Shown here: one piece after another, positions 57,002 to 64,000 of the stretch
Numbering within the stretch: position 1 is the stretch's first letter
Layout of the letters: every line of letters begins with the position of its first letter
Assembly: GCA_022820805.1 (NCBI GenBank)
Contig: JAJEEV010000030.1
Location: forward strand, 1-64,000
Direction: 5' to 3'
From: Acidimicrobiia bacterium
GTDB lineage: Bacteria; Actinomycetota; Acidimicrobiia; Acidimicrobiales; Aldehydirespiratoraceae
Length of the DNA: 64,000 bases
Program-made: the position numbers and the translations under genes
Notes under the pieces: model-generated
What the model was told of the DNA's origin: nothing
The model's input: the letters and a program-made list of their open reading frames with translations, nothing else
Database searches by the model: none

Positions 57002-58252
57002 TCAGGAGTGGCCGCCGCTGGTGACCTCGGTGAAGGTTCCTGCGGGCGCTTCCAGCGGGCCACGATTGTAAGTGACCCCGGGCTCGACGTAGTCGCTGCC
57101 CCAGCATGTGATCCACCCGTTGGTGCGCAGCCCGCAGGCGCGGTAGGCGCCGGCGGTGATGGCGCTGAAGCTGCCAGCAGGAGAATCCGTCTCGCCGTTG
57201 GAGTTGGAGCCCCAGCATGTGATGGTTCCGTTGGTGCGCAGTCCACAGGTGTATCGCAGCCCGGCGGTGACGGCGGTGAAGGTGCCTGAAGGCGCATCCA
57301 ACAGGCTCCGGCCCTGGAAGCGAGGATTCCAGCCCCAGCATGTGATGGTCCCGTCGGTGCGCAGCCCACAAGAATGGTAGAAGCCGGCGCTGACGGCCTT
57401 GAATTCTTCTGTGGGCGCATTGGCCTGACCGTCGGCGTTGGAGCCCCAGCATGTGATGGTCCCGTCGGTGCGCAGGCCACAGGAATGCGACGTGCCGGCG
57501 TCCACGGCACTGAACCTGGGGGGTCCCGGCGTTTGGACCAGGCCGAGGGCTCGGGCCAGGAACGTGGCCATCTGGGCTCGGGTGACCGACCGGTCCGGGC
57601 AGTACCGCAAGGGGTCCTGCTTGCAGCCGGCGGTGATCCCGGCCGCGGCCAGCGCGTCGATGCGCTCGGCATGAGTACTGCCGTCGGTGTCGGCGAACCC
57701 CGCGGGCTCAGCTTCGGCCAAGTCGAAGGCCCGAACCAGGAATGTGGCCATCTGGGCTCGGGTGACGGCCCGGTCTGGGCAGTAGCGCAGGGGCTCCTTC
57801 TTGCAACCCACGGTGATCTCCAGCTCCGCGAGGCGCTCCACATGGGGCGACCACCACTTCTCGGGATCCACGTCGTCGAATCGCGTCACACCGGTCGCGG
57901 GCGGCTCGCCGTCATCAAGGGCCCGTATGAGCCACACCGCCATGATGGCGCGCTCGATCGGCTCGTCGGGGCAGAACCTGTTCTCGCCGCAGAGCGAGCC
58001 GTCGAACAGTCCGACTTGCGCGAGGGCACTGATGGCTGGCGCATGCACCCCTTCTGTGACGTCCGAAAAGCCGTCCTGTTGGGTCTGCGCAGCCGCGCCG
58101 TCAGACGTAGTGCGGAGCAACGGGTCTGCCGAAGTCGAGGGTTCCGGTTCAGCGGCCAGCTGGCCGGTCACCACCAAAGAGGCCACCATGGTCACCACGG
58201 CAGCTACCGCCATCCTCGTGTTCGTGGTGCTGCGGCGTTTCATCGGACACAT
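57002..58252 (-). CDS. secreted SLH-like/RCC1-repeat protein, N-terminal part (ends at internal TGA)
   Basis: From the ATG at 58252: signal/anchor segment (AVAAVVTMVASLVVTGQLAAE), three SLH-like repeats with paired Cys (ENRFCPDEPIERAIM, PLRYCPDRAVTRAQMATFL, PLRYCPDRSVTRAQMATFL), then four RCC1 repeats. The frame ends with TGA (57002-57004) exactly where every other repeat has the Cys of HSCGL, a TGT-to-TGA change. The longer start at 58366 is rejected because it is antisense to a plausible plus-strand gene remnant. Same SLH type as the M16 peptidase, so probably envelope-anchored. Confidence 0.8.
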   Translation of the reverse strand: MCPMKRRSTTNTRMAVAAVVTMVASLVVTGQLAAEPEPSTSADPLLRTTSDGAAAQTQQDGFSDVTEGVHAPAISALAQVGLFDGSLCGENRFCPDEPIERAIMAVWLIRALDDGEPPATGVTRFDDVDPEKWWSPHVERLAELEITVGCKKEPLRYCPDRAVTRAQMATFLVRAFDLAEAEPAGFADTDGSTHAERIDALAAAGITAGCKQDPLRYCPDRSVTRAQMATFLARALGLVQTPGPPRFSAVDAGTSHSCGLRTDGTITCWGSNADGQANAPTEEFKAVSAGFYHSCGLRTDGTITCWGWNPRFQGRSLLDAPSGTFTAVTAGLRYTCGLRTNGTITCWGSNSNGETDSPAGSFSAITAGAYRACGLRTNGWITCWGSDYVEPGVTYNRGPLEAPAGTFTEVTSGGHS

Positions 58253-58265
58253 ATTGTTGCCGGAG

Positions 58266-58390
58266 TCGGGTACCGGTTCCAGGGAGCGGGTTCCTACGCG
58301 GTGGATGCGTGGGGCCCCGGCAACCCGTTCACCGGCAAGGGTCTGCTGATTGCGTGGGCCGATCAACTGGCCCGGTCGGAGGAACCTTGA
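58266..58390 (+). pseudogene. possible 3' remnant of a plus-strand gene
   Basis: A frame ending in TGA at 58390 gives a protein-like C-terminus (YRFQGAGSYAVDAWGPGNPF, then TGKGLLIAWADQLARSEEP) with no start codon and no upstream homologous sequence, being cut at the RCC1 gene start. I do not recognise the family. It could be chance, but the composition looks coding. Confidence 0.3.
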
Positions 58391-58655
58391 ACCTCACCTG
58401 GGCAGGCTCTGGTGCATCCAGGCTGGGTGAACCACCTGTTTGCCCATGCGAGGGCGCCTCGGCGCGCAGCTGGCGGCCGTTACGGCAATAGCTTTCGAGG
58501 GGAATGTGAATCTACGCGCTAGCGGGTCTTGAGGGTGTCGGCTCTGAGTCGTCGGTCTCGGTGGGCTGGTTGAGGACATGGTGGGTGTCCTGGGATTCTT
58601 GGAGGCTGTGTTCGAGGTCCGCTAGCAAGCGGCGCGCCTCGCGCTACTCCGAGGG
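58391..58655. other. gene-poor stretch before mazEF
   Basis: No convincing gene. A minus-strand frame without a start (about 58510-58640, with LLADLEHSLQESQ) looks slightly protein-like and may be another relic. No repeats or RNA structures stand out. Confidence 0.3.
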
Positions 58656-58661
58656 TATACT
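58656..58661 (+). promoter_or_regulatory. -10 box of the mazEF operon with possible operator
   Basis: TATACT, ending 7 nt before the antitoxin ATG. It lies in the near-symmetric GGTATAC...GTATGCC, the sort of short palindrome that antitoxins use for autorepression. Confidence 0.5.
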
Positions 58662-58668
58662 CACTGGT

Positions 58669-58890
58669 ATGCCTGATGCGACTACCATCAAGGTTTCCGT
58701 CCGGACGCGGGATGCCTTGCGCCAGCTCGCCGACCGCGAGGGGCTCACCTTCGACGCTCAGATCGAGAGGCTGGTCCGGCGCGAACGTCGCCGCATCATC
58801 GGGGCCCAACTCGCAAGCGCTCCGCTGGATGCCGGTGACGAGGCCGTGCTCGATGCGTCGGCGAGCGACGTTGCTGATGCGAGCGGGTGA
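58669..58890 (+). CDS. MazE-type antitoxin
   Basis: 73-residue protein from the ATG at 58669: a ribbon-helix-helix-type N-terminus (TIKVSVRTRDALRQLADREG) for operator binding and an acidic C-terminus (DAGDEAVLDASASDVADAS) of the sort that wraps the toxin. Leaderless. It overlaps the mazF start by 14 nt, the normal antitoxin-first coupling. Confidence 0.82.
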   Translation: MPDATTIKVSVRTRDALRQLADREGLTFDAQIERLVRRERRRIIGAQLASAPLDAGDEAVLDASASDVADASG

Positions 58891-59200
58891 CGTCGTCCGC
58901 TGCGACTTTGGGACGCCGGCGCGAGGCGAGCCCGGGTTCGCCCGACCGGCCGTCGTCGTCACCTCCGATGATGTGCTCGAGTTCCGGCAGCACGCGATCG
59001 TGGTCGTCCCCTGCACGACCACGCGGCGAGGATGGTTGAGCGAGGTGGACATCAGCGGATTCGGTGTCGCCCAGGCGCACCTGCCCACGACCATCAGCGT
59101 CGACCGCATCGTCGAGACCACGGGCACGAACATCGGGCCCGTCGCGCTGCAACAAGTCCGAGAACTCCTCGCCGACCTGCTTGGACTGCCAGCGGGCTGA
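58877..59200 (+). CDS. mazF: MazF/PemK-type endoribonuclease toxin
   Basis: 107-residue toxin expected to cleave mRNA when free of its antitoxin. The MazF opening MRAGDVVRCDFGTPARGEPG with RPAVVVTSDD, then IVVVPCTTTRRGW and SVDRIVETTGTNIGPV, matches the family. I start at the ATG at 58877 inside the antitoxin's last codons; the longer open frame is out of phase with the antitoxin. Intact. Confidence 0.9.
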   Translation: MRAGDVVRCDFGTPARGEPGFARPAVVVTSDDVLEFRQHAIVVVPCTTTRRGWLSEVDISGFGVAQAHLPTTISVDRIVETTGTNIGPVALQQVRELLADLLGLPAG

Positions 59201-59270
59201 ACTCGACCGGCTGCTCGGGCCTCCCCGCCGGCGAGGAAGCTCGGCAGCCCTGCGTTGAACACGGCAGGCG

Positions 59271-60539
59271 TCAGCCTGCGGCGCGGCGGTGCTGGAGGAA
59301 GGGGAGGTCGGCGACGGTGGCCGGCGCCGCGAACACCGTGCCGGTGCCGGGAATGGCCCAGTCCACGAAGACCTCGGTGCCGGGCTCGGCGAGCGTCTTG
59401 TCGAGGTGACCGAAACCGATCAGCCGACCGACCGACGGGCCCCAGGTGACGCTCGACGCCCGGCCGGCGCGGCTGCCGTCGACGGAGACCGGCTTGGCCA
59501 CCCATTCGACACGCGGCGACACGTTCGGCGGGACGCCGTGGTCGAGGTGGGCCGCGACGATGGCCCGCCAGTCGATGTCGAGCCCGACCAGCGCCCGCGG
59601 CGGCCCGCCCGCCTCGGCCTCGGCGATGAGGGCGTCACGGCCGATGAAGGACTCCTTCGACAGATCGACGAAGGGCCCCATCCGCAGCTCGAACGGCGAC
59701 GAGTAGCACTCGGGATCCGCCGCCGACACCGTGTGCGAGCCGGTGGGGTCGGGTCCAGCATTGGCGTAGTCGGGCCCCGGTATCAGCAGGCCGGCCTCGA
59801 CCCGGGCCACGTCGATCGCCCACTCGCCGCAGGGCCGCAGCCCGAGGTCGGCGCCGGCCTCGGCGACGGCGTCCCACACGGGAGCACCGCTGCCGGCCGG
59901 CATCAGGATCTCGTAGCCGAGCTCGCCGGTGAAGCCCTGCCGGGCCAGCTCCACTTCGACGCCGCCGATCCGGGTGCGGTCCATGCGCGAGAAGTCGAGG
60001 TCGGACCAGTCGGCCCCCGTCGCCCGCTCGATCACGTCGCGGGCCCGGGGGCCCTGCACCATGAGGATCCCGTAGTCGTCGGTCTCGTCGAGGACCTCGA
60101 CGTCGTAGCCCTCGGCCTTCTCGTCGAACCAGTCGCAGGTCGGGTCCCCGGTGAAGCGGTAGCTCGAGTCCGACGCCCGGAAGACGAGCCCGTCGGAGAC
60201 GACCTTTCCGTCGTCGTTGCACCACGGCGTGTACTGGACCGTGCCCACGTCGAGGTTGTCGATGTTGCGGGGCACCAGCTGGTCGACCAGCGCCGCGGCG
60301 TCCGGCCCCGAGATCGTGCACTTGCACAGCGGTGACATGTCGCCCATCGCCACTGTCTCGCGGATCGCGCCGAGCTCGGCGTGGAAGTCGTCGTACACGT
60401 CGACGACGTGGTTGAGGTCCCAGTTGAAGTACCACGGAGTCTGGCTGTGCCGTGCGGTGCGGGTGTGCAGCGGGGTGCCTACGACGCCGTCGGGCCGGAA
60501 GCGGCTGGCCCGGGCGTCTCGCCACGACGGTTCACTCAT
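59271..60539 (-). CDS. GcvT-family folate-dependent demethylase/aminomethyltransferase
   Basis: 422-residue protein of the aminomethyltransferase (glycine-cleavage T protein) superfamily, which moves one-carbon units to tetrahydrofolate. ATG at 60539 with AAGGAG upstream. Recognisable are MGDMSPLCKCTISGPDAA with VDQLVPRNIDNL, YGILMVQGPRA, the folate-site region GFTGELGYEILMP, VARVEAGLLIPGPDY and the C-terminal barrel. The N-terminal TARHSQTPWYFN segment and length differ from true GcvT and recall stand-alone demethylases (DmdA, LigM groups). No other glycine-cleavage gene nearby. Divergent from a nucleobase permease, so an N-methyl or O-methyl substrate imported by it is conceivable. Confidence 0.82.
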   Translation of the reverse strand: MSEPSWRDARASRFRPDGVVGTPLHTRTARHSQTPWYFNWDLNHVVDVYDDFHAELGAIRETVAMGDMSPLCKCTISGPDAAALVDQLVPRNIDNLDVGTVQYTPWCNDDGKVVSDGLVFRASDSSYRFTGDPTCDWFDEKAEGYDVEVLDETDDYGILMVQGPRARDVIERATGADWSDLDFSRMDRTRIGGVEVELARQGFTGELGYEILMPAGSGAPVWDAVAEAGADLGLRPCGEWAIDVARVEAGLLIPGPDYANAGPDPTGSHTVSAADPECYSSPFELRMGPFVDLSKESFIGRDALIAEAEAGGPPRALVGLDIDWRAIVAAHLDHGVPPNVSPRVEWVAKPVSVDGSRAGRASSVTWGPSVGRLIGFGHLDKTLAEPGTEVFVDWAIPGTGTVFAAPATVADLPFLQHRRAAG

Positions 60540-60663
60540 GCGGTTCTCCTTCCGGGCCACTAGGGATGGATCCATGTGTCTACCAGTGCCGAGGATCCTC
60601 GGGACAATCTCTGCCGTCGCTCCGAGCCCGGCGGGAGGGGGCCGGACTAGGCTCGTCGGGTGA

Positions 60664-60687
60664 GTTTGGCGAACTATTTGGCGAACT
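60664..60687 (+). repeat. tandem 12-nt repeat in the divergent region
   Basis: TTTGGCGAACTA occurs twice head to tail, just before the presumed permease start (GTG at 60689) and about 125 nt from the divergent GcvT-family gene. Candidate binding site for a local regulator. Confidence 0.5.
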
Positions 60688-60688
60688 A

Positions 60689-62426
60689 GTGGCTGCCGGT
60701 AGCGCCGAACAGCCCATCCGGTTCGAGCCTGAGGAGCCCTGCGCTCCGTCGGTCGCACTGCTGGTCGGGTTCCAGGGGGCCGCGCTGGTGGTCGCGCCCA
60801 TGGTCCTCAACGTGGCGATCGCGATCCGCTCGTCGGGGCTCGACGACGACTATCTGACCTGGAGCGTGTTCGCCGCCAGTGATCTGTGCCGCCATCACGG
60901 CGCTGCAGGCGTGCCAGATGCGGCGTTTCGGCGCCGGCCACGTGGTGCTCGCCTGGCCGGCGGCGATGTTCATCGCGATCATGGTGTCGACGGTCACCGC
61001 GGCGGGTCTGGCGACGTTCGCGAGCCTGATGATCGTCTGCAGCCTGATGCAGGTCGCGCTGGCCTGGTGGCTGCCGACGCTGAGGCGGATCGTCACGCCG
61101 ACCGTCGCGGGCACGGTGACGATGCTGATCGCGGTCAGCGTGCTCACCATCGCGTTCGACACGGTCGGGGACCTGCCGGACGACGCCCCGAGGGCGGCCG
61201 GCCCGACCATTGCGGGAGTGACGCTGCTGGTGTCGGTGATCGTGGCGATGAAGGCGAGCGGACGTTGGCGTCTGGTGGCGCCGTTCACCAGCATCCTGGC
61301 CGGATGCGCGGCGGCCGCGGCGTTCGGTGTGCTCGACGGGGACCGCATCGCCAGCGCCGGATGGTTCGGCATCCCCGACGTGCCGGCCCTGAGCGTCGAT
61401 CTCACCCCCGGCAAGGAGTTCTGGGTGTTGCTGCCCTCGTTCGCGATTCTCACCCTGGTGCTCGGGCTCAAGACGATCAGCGACGGTGTGGTGATCCAGC
61501 AGGGCTCCCGTCGACAGCCGCGGGCCATCGAGTTCCGCCAGATTCAGGGCATGGTCAGCGTCAACGGCGCCGGCATGCTGCTGGCCGGCATCGCCGGCAC
61601 GCTGCCCACGATGGCCAACTCCTCCTACAGTCTCTCGCTCATCAACCTCACCGGCGTCGCCGCCCGCCGGGTGGGTGTCGCCGTGGCCGCCGTCATCGTG
61701 TCGCTGGCCCTGTTCTCCAAGTTCACTGCCGCGCTGCTGACGATTCCCGGACCGGTGCTGGGCGCCTTCCTGATGCTCGCGATGGGGATGCTCTTCGTCA
61801 GCGGCTGCCAGACGGTGCTGCGTGAGGGCATCGACCCCCGGCGCATGCTGGTGGTGGCGCTGGCGAGCGCGTTGGGCCTGGGCTTGCACGGGCACCCCCT
61901 GACCCGTGACATCTTCGGCGACGAGTACGGCGAACTGCTCGGCAACGGCGTGACGATCGGCGCCATCACCGCGATCGCGATGACGCTGCTGATTGAGACG
62001 ATGAGCACGCGCCGGTCGCGCCTGGAGGCCACGCTCGATGCGGCCTCGATACCGGTGATCGACGAGTTCCTCGTTCGGCTGGCGTCCGGGCTGGGTTGGA
62101 ACGAGGCCTCCACGATGCGGCTGCGGTCCGCCGGCGAGGAGACGCTGGCCAGCCTGCTGTCGCAGGGCGACACGGCCGCGGGCTCGCCGAGCCCGCGCCT
62201 GGTCGTCGCGGCGCGACCGCAGGCCAAGATGGTGGAGCTCGAGTTCGTCGCCACCACACGCCAGGAGAACATCGAGGATCAGCTGGCGTTCCTGACCGAC
62301 GAGATCGCGGTGCCGTCCGTCAATGACCTCTCGCTGCGGCTGCTGCGGTTCCACGCGTCCGCGGTGCGCCACCAGAAGTTCCACGGCGTGGACATCGTCA
62401 CCGTGCACGTCGAGGGCAGCGGCTGA
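60689..62426 (+). CDS. NCS2 xanthine/uracil-type permease with C-terminal ATPase-like domain (frameshifted)
   Basis: Membrane symporter of the nucleobase-cation (NCS2) family. The N-terminal ~63 residues (SVALLVGFQGAALVVAPMVL to TWSVFAA) are in one frame, and the rest, beginning VICAAITALQACQ at 60879, in another; the join needs one base removed or two added near 60878, so the gene is frameshifted unless the assembly is wrong. The second part holds about ten more helices and the motif TMANSSYSLSLINLTGVA. After about residue 390 comes a soluble domain (GWNEASTMRLRSAGEETLASLL) resembling the HATPase fold of anti-sigma kinases. An uninterrupted start at 60879 would lack helix 1. Confidence 0.72.
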
Positions 62427-62492
62427 CCTCGACCTGCGTGTGGGGGTGCCGACTCGGGTGACCCGCCGTCTGCTGGTGAGTGGTCGATTCTG

Positions 62493-64000
62493 CTAGGCGG
62501 TCGGGTCTACGAGGCGGCCCACGAACAGCAGCGCTCCGGTGTCCTGATGGACGATGGCCCACAGGAATGGGCGGTCGGCGACGATGGTGAGGTCCGGTGG
62601 GGGAGGCAGGGAGGTCCGGCCGACCAGCGCAGTGGCAGCGGCCGCCTCGGTGCCCTTCTCGTCGACGATCACCTTGGCGCTGTGGAGCGCGGCGGTGAGG
62701 AAGATGCCCGGGGCGATGCCGTCGAAGCGGGCGCCGGGGCAGAACCCCTGCGGACAGAGCCATCCGAACAGGTCGGCGGGCGGCAGGGTCTGCTCCCACT
62801 TCGGCATGGTGACGTCGACCATGCCGGCCTGGGCGGCCCCTGGCAGCCCGGTCAGGCCTTGGGCGCCGAGCGACTCTTCGACGGCGGCGAGCCCGGCAGG
62901 GTCGTGGGGGACGACGAGCCACATGGCCAGTTGGCCGCCCTGGTAGGGCAACTCGACGGCGTCGGCGCCCTCGAGGCGGACGAAGCGGCGCTCCGCCGGT
63001 CTCTGGTCGCGCATGAACGGCACCGTCACCGCCTGGCCGTCGCCGGTGGTGAACTGGCCGTCGGCGGTCAGCTCGTGCGGGAACGGAGCGACCCAGTCGG
63101 CCTTCAGGTACACGGTGTTGACGAGGACCAGCTGCGCGTTCTGGACGGTGTCGCCGTTGACGATCATGGGTATGAGCCCGCGGGTGCTCTCCGACACCCA
63201 CCGGTTGATGACGCCGGCCGCGGCGGCGCCATCGGCGGTGTCTACCGGCTCGATGACGGCTCCGTACTGGTTGGCGGCGGTGCGTTGGAACTCGGTCCGC
63301 ATCGTGAAGTCGTCGTCGGGGAATAGCCGGTTGGCCACCTCCAGGGTGGTGGGCTCGACCGAGGCCTCGGCCAGGCTGAGGTCGACGGCGTTGGCCGCGC
63401 TGTGGGTGCCGTCGCCGGGGAATCCGAATATCTGGTCGAGCGCCGCTCCGGAGTCGGGTGAGGCCCCGGCTCGGGCGAGGCTGAAAGCGACCCCGATGCT
63501 CATCGGGCTGGAGACCGCGTTGCCGGTCAGGTGCCGATGGAAGTCCCATCCGGCTGTGTTGACCCCGTCGACCCAGTCGCGGGCGGGAGCGTCGGGATCG
63601 GCCGGAAGCCGGCCGGTCACCGGCTCCGGCACCGTGGTCGTGGTGGTGTCGGCTTCTTCGCTGGCCGGGTCCTCGATGGTCTCGGGATCGGCCTCCGGCT
63701 CCGGTGTCGTCGTCGTGGTCGGGGTGTCGCCTTCCTCGGTGACCGGGTCTTCGGTGGTGTCGGGTTCTGGCGCAGGCTCCGGTGTCGTTGTCGTGGTTGT
63801 GGTTGTGGCGTCGGTTTCTTCGGTGGCCGCGTCTTCGATCGTCTCGGGAACTGTCGTCGTGGTGTCGGCTTCCTCCCCGGTCTCGGTTTCCGGCTCCGGG
63901 GGCGTAGCCGTGTTCCCGGCCTCGCCCGCGGCGGGGTCATCGATTGGCTCGGGATCCTCCGCCGGCGCCTCGGTGGTCGTCGTCGCGCCGGCTGGTTCGG
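62493..64000 (-). CDS. serpin with Thr/Glu/Pro-rich N-terminal linker (5' partial)
   Basis: Serine-protease-inhibitor fold at the C-terminus: SSPMSIGVAFSLARAGA, VANRLFPDDDF, LVLVNTVYLKADWVAPF, the hinge VIVDEKGTEAAAATA before the reactive loop, and the terminal DRPFLWAIVHQDTGALLFVGRL. Upstream, and continuing past the right edge, is a linker over 120 residues long made of repeated EPE/TTTT/ETIEDPA units, as in lipoprotein tethers. The GTG at 63632 is thus internal; the true start and presumed lipobox lie beyond the window. It should trap target proteases at the surface. Confidence 0.88.
   Translation of the reverse strand, partial: EPAGATTTTEAPAEDPEPIDDPAAGEAGNTATPPEPETETGEEADTTTTVPETIEDAATEETDATTTTTTTTPEPAPEPDTTEDPVTEEGDTPTTTTTPEPEADPETIEDPASEEADTTTTTVPEPVTGRLPADPDAPARDWVDGVNTAGWDFHRHLTGNAVSSPMSIGVAFSLARAGASPDSGAALDQIFGFPGDGTHSAANAVDLSLAEASVEPTTLEVANRLFPDDDFTMRTEFQRTAANQYGAVIEPVDTADGAAAAGVINRWVSESTRGLIPMIVNGDTVQNAQLVLVNTVYLKADWVAPFPHELTADGQFTTGDGQAVTVPFMRDQRPAERRFVRLEGADAVELPYQGGQLAMWLVVPHDPAGLAAVEESLGAQGLTGLPGAAQAGMVDVTMPKWEQTLPPADLFGWLCPQGFCPGARFDGIAPGIFLTAALHSAKVIVDEKGTEAAAATALVGRTSLPPPPDLTIVADRPFLWAIVHQDTGALLFVGRLVDPTA

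Noticed and set aside
57002-57004. Selenocysteine at the TGA
   Set aside because: The codon replaces a structural repeat Cys in one of 21 copies, with no SECIS-like hairpin seen and no reason for Sec there; mutation or sequence error is more likely.
55200-57500. CRISPR-like periodic repeats
   Set aside because: The ~111-114-nt periodicity is in-frame coding repeat (RCC1); there are no short identical repeats with unique spacers.
57002-58366. Start of the RCC1/SLH gene at 58366
   Set aside because: The extra 38 residues have no signal-peptide character and are antisense to a protein-like plus-strand tail; the ATG at 58252 leads directly into a hydrophobic export segment.

Overview
The window is about 64 kb of very GC-rich DNA from the chromosome of what is probably an actinobacterium. 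An uncultured, possibly host- or sponge-associated, Acidimicrobiia-like lineage is my best guess; this is an inference. The grounds are the GC content, many GTG/TTG starts, many genes with a TAnnnT -10 box only 6-8 nt before the start codon (leaderless layout), lipoproteins with Thr/Glu/Pro-rich linkers, a DUF222-HNH gene, and surface proteins carrying Cys-containing SLH-like repeats.

Layout. 1-4.9 kb: translation and riboflavin operon (infB, partial at the left edge, then rbfA, truB, ribF, ribA). 4.9-12.9 kb: an M1 aminopeptidase, an SsnA/AtzB-type amidohydrolase with an orphan NMT1-type binding lipoprotein and a divergent XRE-cupin regulator, and a DrrAB-type ABC exporter. 13-17.2 kb: an adenosine-kinase-like PfkB kinase flanked by a direct repeat, an SRPBCC protein, a TetR regulator, a dienoyl-CoA isomerase and an unknown protein.

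17.2-35 kb is the centrepiece: a LacI regulator and, divergent from it across a perfect 16-bp operator, a tightly coupled inositol catabolic operon. Its order is iolE-type dehydratase, sugar-binding lipoprotein, oversized permease, ATPase, iolC, hydroxyacid dehydrogenase, Gfo/Idh/MocA dehydrogenase, iolD, SDR, desaturase-Rieske fusion, iolG, RmlD-like reductase, iolB and a LacD-type aldolase. The fusion combines the MocD and MocE activities known from rhizopine demethylation. The operon therefore looks built to take up inositol or an O-methylated (perhaps amino-) inositol, demethylate and oxidise it, and run the ring through IolE/D/B/C to a final aldolase. IolA and a dedicated Rieske reductase are not seen.

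35-52 kb: tandem duplicated membrane proteins, a DUF222-HNH protein, a winged-helix regulator with a membrane protein, a hydroxyacid dehydrogenase, upp overlapping an SLH/M16 secreted protease, adenosine deaminase, a DEAD-box helicase, a SAM riboswitch followed by metX and a sulfhydrylase, an acidic membrane protein, tRNA-Gly(GCC), a phosphoribosyltransferase and tRNA-Cys(GCA).

51.5-64 kb is accessory: a DUF4143 ATPase fragment abutting tRNA-Cys and an intact DUF4143 ATPase, a truncated SLH gene, a secreted HExxH lipoprotein, a giant SLH/RCC1-repeat gene interrupted by one in-frame TGA, a MazEF-like toxin-antitoxin pair, a GcvT-family folate protein divergent from a frameshifted NCS2 nucleobase permease with an ATPase-like tail, and a serpin lipoprotein cut by the right edge.
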